A DNA stretch of 64,000 nt from JAUSIF01 sp963711595 (GTDB taxonomy: Bacteria > Pseudomonadota > Alphaproteobacteria > Rhizobiales > Xanthobacteraceae). A program made the translations under genes and the position numbers. This document shows positions 61,586 to 64,000 of the stretch, one piece after another. Under the pieces are notes generated by a model, which worked only from the letters and a program-made list of their open reading frames with translations, was not told where the DNA came from and searched no databases. How positions within the stretch are numbered: the stretch's first letter is position 1; each line of letters opens with the position of its first letter. The stretch is from positions 1 to 64,000 of the forward strand of contig CAVQER010000007.1 of NCBI GenBank assembly GCA_963711595.1. Direction: 5' to 3'.

Positions 61586-62878
61586 TCAGATGGCTTCGCG
61601 CGGCCCAAGAAGAAAGTACGTTCGCGTCACGCCGATGCCCTTGATCTCCGTATCGCCGCGCTCCTCGAACTCGAACCGCGAGCCGGCTGCCGCGCGATAT
61701 TCTTCGCTCACCTGGATGCGCCCGGGAACCCCGTGCGACTGCATGCGCGAGGCCATGTTCACTGCGTCGCCCCAGATGTCATAGGAGATGCGCGTGTCGC
61801 CGATTACGCCGGCGATTGCGTTGCCGTAGTGGATGCCCACGCGCAGCTCCAACTTCCGGCGGCCGAGCGGCGCCCGTCGGTGCTGCGCCTTCAACATTTC
61901 GACCGCGAGGCGGCCGATCCCGATCACGCCGCCGGTGCTGCCTCCCTGCAGACCACCGACCGCCATATAGGAATCGCCGATCGTCTTGATCTTGTCGATG
62001 TCGTAGGTCTCGCACATCAGGTCGAACGTGCGCACGAATTGGTCGAGATATTCGACCACCACTTCCGGCGGTTCTTCGTGCGCAGCCGGCGTGAAGCCGA
62101 CGAGGTCAGCGAACAGCACGCTCACGTTGTCGATGCGGTCGGCGATGCGCGTTTCGGTTCCGGAGCGCAAGCGCCGCGCCACCGCCTCGGGAAGCACGAC
62201 CGATACCAGCGCATCGGCGCGGGCTTGTTGCCGCTCCAGCCCGTCCTCTGCGCGCCGTAGGAGAAACAGCGCGTAGAACAGCACCCCGGCGTTGATGACG
62301 ATCGCATTGATCATGGATTGAATCGCCAGAAATTTGACCGCGCGCTCGTCTGCAACGATCGCAATACCTTGCTGCGGCACGAAGTTGACCACCGCCAGCA
62401 TCACCGCGCACGTCAACAGCAGCCCGCCGATGCAGAGCCGCCAGTTCTCCAAGCCGAAGACGAACCACACAATGGCGGCAAGCAAAAAATAGACCTGGGT
62501 CTGGGCCTGCAATCCGTAGAAGGTCGATGACGCCGTGACGGCCACAAGGAACCAGATCGTAAGGGCCGCCGGCGCCGCGATATCGCCAAAGCGATGCAGG
62601 CGGTGAAGCAGAAGCGGGAAGATCGCGAGTCCGGCGTATGTCACCTGCATGAGCAAGAAATTCTCGGAGTCGTAGAAAAAATTGGCGAAGATCCTCGTGC
62701 AGGCGTTGAGCGAGCCAGCGAGCGCCGTGACATTGGTGATTCTCTGGCGCCGTATGATTTGCGGATCGGCCGAGACGATCCCCGCCGAGACAATCCGCTC
62801 CAGCCATGGCGGAAGCTCAAAGCCGCGCTTTGTCTCGAACCGAACCAGATCACGTAGCCGTGTCACGCGTCGCCCCAA
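61586..62878 (-). CDS. Membrane-bound class III adenylate/guanylate cyclase, paralogue 1
   Basis: 430 aa. About five or six membrane helices in residues ~60-215, then a catalytic CHD domain. First metal Asp in VLFADLVGFT, second in KTIGDSYMAVGG; the base-recognition and transition-state residues are in DIWGDAVNMASRM (Asn and Arg present). So it looks active; Lys/Asp base selectors suggest cAMP but I am not certain. A paralogue lies directly upstream. Confidence 0.88.
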   Translation of the reverse strand: MGRRVTRLRDLVRFETKRGFELPPWLERIVSAGIVSADPQIIRRQRITNVTALAGSLNACTRIFANFFYDSENFLLMQVTYAGLAIFPLLLHRLHRFGDIAAPAALTIWFLVAVTASSTFYGLQAQTQVYFLLAAIVWFVFGLENWRLCIGGLLLTCAVMLAVVNFVPQQGIAIVADERAVKFLAIQSMINAIVINAGVLFYALFLLRRAEDGLERQQARADALVSVVLPEAVARRLRSGTETRIADRIDNVSVLFADLVGFTPAAHEEPPEVVVEYLDQFVRTFDLMCETYDIDKIKTIGDSYMAVGGLQGGSTGGVIGIGRLAVEMLKAQHRRAPLGRRKLELRVGIHYGNAIAGVIGDTRISYDIWGDAVNMASRMQSHGVPGRIQVSEEYRAAAGSRFEFEERGDTEIKGIGVTRTYFLLGPREAI

Positions 62879-62928
62879 ACATCCCCGTCCCCGACAGCGG
62901 CGGGCGAGAATAACAGCTTGGCGGAATC

Positions 62929-64000
62929 CTACCCGGCATCAGTCGATGCGAGCAAAAAATATGTGCGCGACCTGCCGATGCCGCGAATCTCGGTAATGCC
63001 GCGGTCCTCAAAGGTAAAATGTTCAGCCATGGCGTCGCGAAACTCACTGCTGACATGGATCCGATCCGGTAGCCCGTGCGACTCCATACGCGAAGCCACA
63101 TTCACGGCGTCACCCCAGACGTCGTAGGCGAAGCGCGTATCGCCGATAATCCCGGCGGTCGCGCTGCCGACGTGAATGCCGATACGAAGGGCCAGCCGCT
63201 GCTGTCCGAGGGGCGGTCGCGATGCCTGCGTTGTGAGCATCGCAAGCGCGAGACGTCCGAGCGCCACCGCCTCGCGGCCACTGGCGCCATTCAGCCCGCC
63301 GACCGCCATGTAGCAGTCGCCGATCGTCTTGATTTTCTCGACGCCGTGCGTCGCGCACAGCTCGTCGAAAGTGCGCACCAGATCATCGAGATAATCGATG
63401 ACTTCTTCGGGTGGCAGGGTGTGGGCCGCGCGCGTGAAGCCGACGAGATCGGCGAAGAGAACACTCAAGCTCTCGACACGGTCGGCGATCCGCTGTTCAG
63501 TGCCCGAGATAAGACGGTCGGCGACCGAGGCGGGAAGCATCATGTCGACCAAGGCGGACGAGCGAGCATATTGGCCTTCTAACTCGATCTCGGTGCGCCG
63601 CAGAACTGCGAGCGCATAGAACATGGTCAGGCCGTTGATGATAATGGCGTTGATCATGGCGTGAGCAGCGAGCATTTGGCGCAGCCCGGCATCGTGCGGC
63701 AACAGCATCCCGTGCTCGGGCGCCACATAGAGCGAAATCAGCAACCCGACGAACGCGACCGCGAACCATGTGATGAACTGCCCAAGATGCTCGACCCCGA
63801 ACATGAATAGAAGAACTCCAGCGAGCGTGAAATACACGTGCAACTGGCTGTCGCGGCCGAGCATCCAGATCGCAAACAGCGTGCCGAGAAGGATCAGCAG
63901 CGCGAGGAGCGTGGCAGCGACATTCTCGCCGAAACGATGCAGCCGGTGAATCAGCAAAGCGGCAATCGCGAACGCCGCGTTGTAGATGTGAATGGGCGCC
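62929..64000 (-). CDS. Membrane-bound class III adenylate/guanylate cyclase, paralogue 2, 5' partial
   Basis: The frame stays open to the window edge (…PIHIYNAAFAIAALLIHRLHRFGEN), matching the corresponding LLLHRLHRFGD region of paralogue 1, so the true start lies outside. VLFADLVGFTRAAH, KTIGDCYMAVGGLNG and DVWGDAVNVASRMESHG keep the metal and transition-state residues. The stop is 50 nt before paralogue 1's start, so both are likely in one transcript, a tandem duplication with clear divergence. Confidence 0.88.
   Translation of the reverse strand, partial: APIHIYNAAFAIAALLIHRLHRFGENVAATLLALLILLGTLFAIWMLGRDSQLHVYFTLAGVLLFMFGVEHLGQFITWFAVAFVGLLISLYVAPEHGMLLPHDAGLRQMLAAHAMINAIIINGLTMFYALAVLRRTEIELEGQYARSSALVDMMLPASVADRLISGTEQRIADRVESLSVLFADLVGFTRAAHTLPPEEVIDYLDDLVRTFDELCATHGVEKIKTIGDCYMAVGGLNGASGREAVALGRLALAMLTTQASRPPLGQQRLALRIGIHVGSATAGIIGDTRFAYDVWGDAVNVASRMESHGLPDRIHVSSEFRDAMAEHFTFEDRGITEIRGIGRSRTYFLLASTDAG

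Noticed and set aside
1..64000. CRISPR arrays, insertion sequences, prophage genes or toxin-antitoxin pairs
   Set aside because: None seen: no regular short direct repeats, no transposase or integrase motifs, no phage structural genes.

Overview
The window looks like chromosomal DNA of a GC-rich alphaproteobacterium of the order Hyphomicrobiales (Rhizobiales), on the Bradyrhizobium/Xanthobacteraceae side. The evidence is gene content and order: the block nfu-tsaB-rimI-fur-plsC/olsA-miaB-phoH-ybeY-corC-lnt-xre-trmB-rimP-nusA-ylxR-infB-rbfA-truB-rpsO-pnp, an ActS/ActR (RegB/RegA) redox pair, a HWE-family histidine kinase, MmcB, a PhaZ that begins MPIGE, and a Rhizobiales-style intergenic palindrome. 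These assignments come from reading the sequence and from memory of the families; no search was run.

Layout. (1) 1-6.3 kb is a loosely packed accessory stretch. It holds the end of an AI-2E-type permease, a HWE kinase with an EcfG-like promoter nearby, a small zinc-ribbon protein, and two interleaved paralogous pairs: two copies of a tiny basic protein, and two secreted proteins that each carry two copies of a four-cysteine module. Small unknown genes, a degenerate third copy and a broken ORF follow. (2) 6.6-9.7 kb: tRNA-Ser(GGA), msrA, a UPF0114 membrane protein and a trypsin-like protein. (3) 9.7-14.5 kb: an arylsulfatase/HAD operon and a KDG kinase/KDPG aldolase operon (end of an Entner-Doudoroff branch). 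(4) 14.5-24.6 kb: tRNA-Arg(CCG), a formamidase-like hydrolase, mmcB, a frameshifted RidA gene, actS-actR, an ABC exporter, PHB depolymerase, a YgjP-type metallopeptidase and a class A PBP. (5) 24.6-38.5 kb: glnD, a sulfonate-type ABC importer with an OsmC protein, mutS, malic enzyme, adenosine kinase and trpS. (6) 38.5-61.6 kb: the conserved core block for tRNA modification, ribosome maturation, translation and RNA decay, interrupted by two tandem DUF2336 genes. (7) 61.6-64 kb: two tandem membrane-bound class III nucleotide cyclases, the second running off the window.

How the genes work together. The core block covers tRNA modification (TsaB, MiaB), 30S maturation (RimP, RbfA, YbeY), transcription/translation factors (NusA, IF-2) and RNA turnover (PNPase). 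RimP-NusA is preceded by a clear promoter plus attenuator-like terminator. Sulfur scavenging is suggested twice (arylsulfatase; sulfonate-type importer), carbon storage by PhaZ, and nitrogen sensing by GlnD.

Sequence quality. Several normally intact genes (trpS with about ten frame breaks, malic enzyme with four, and single breaks in PBP1A, RidA and Fur) read through perfectly if single bases are removed, or in one case added. Nearly all are +1 insertions and most lie at 34.5-38.4 kb, so I read them as assembly or consensus errors rather than decay. No CRISPR array, IS element or prophage was seen. The nearest things to something undescribed are the paralogous small-gene families at 1.2-4.9 kb.
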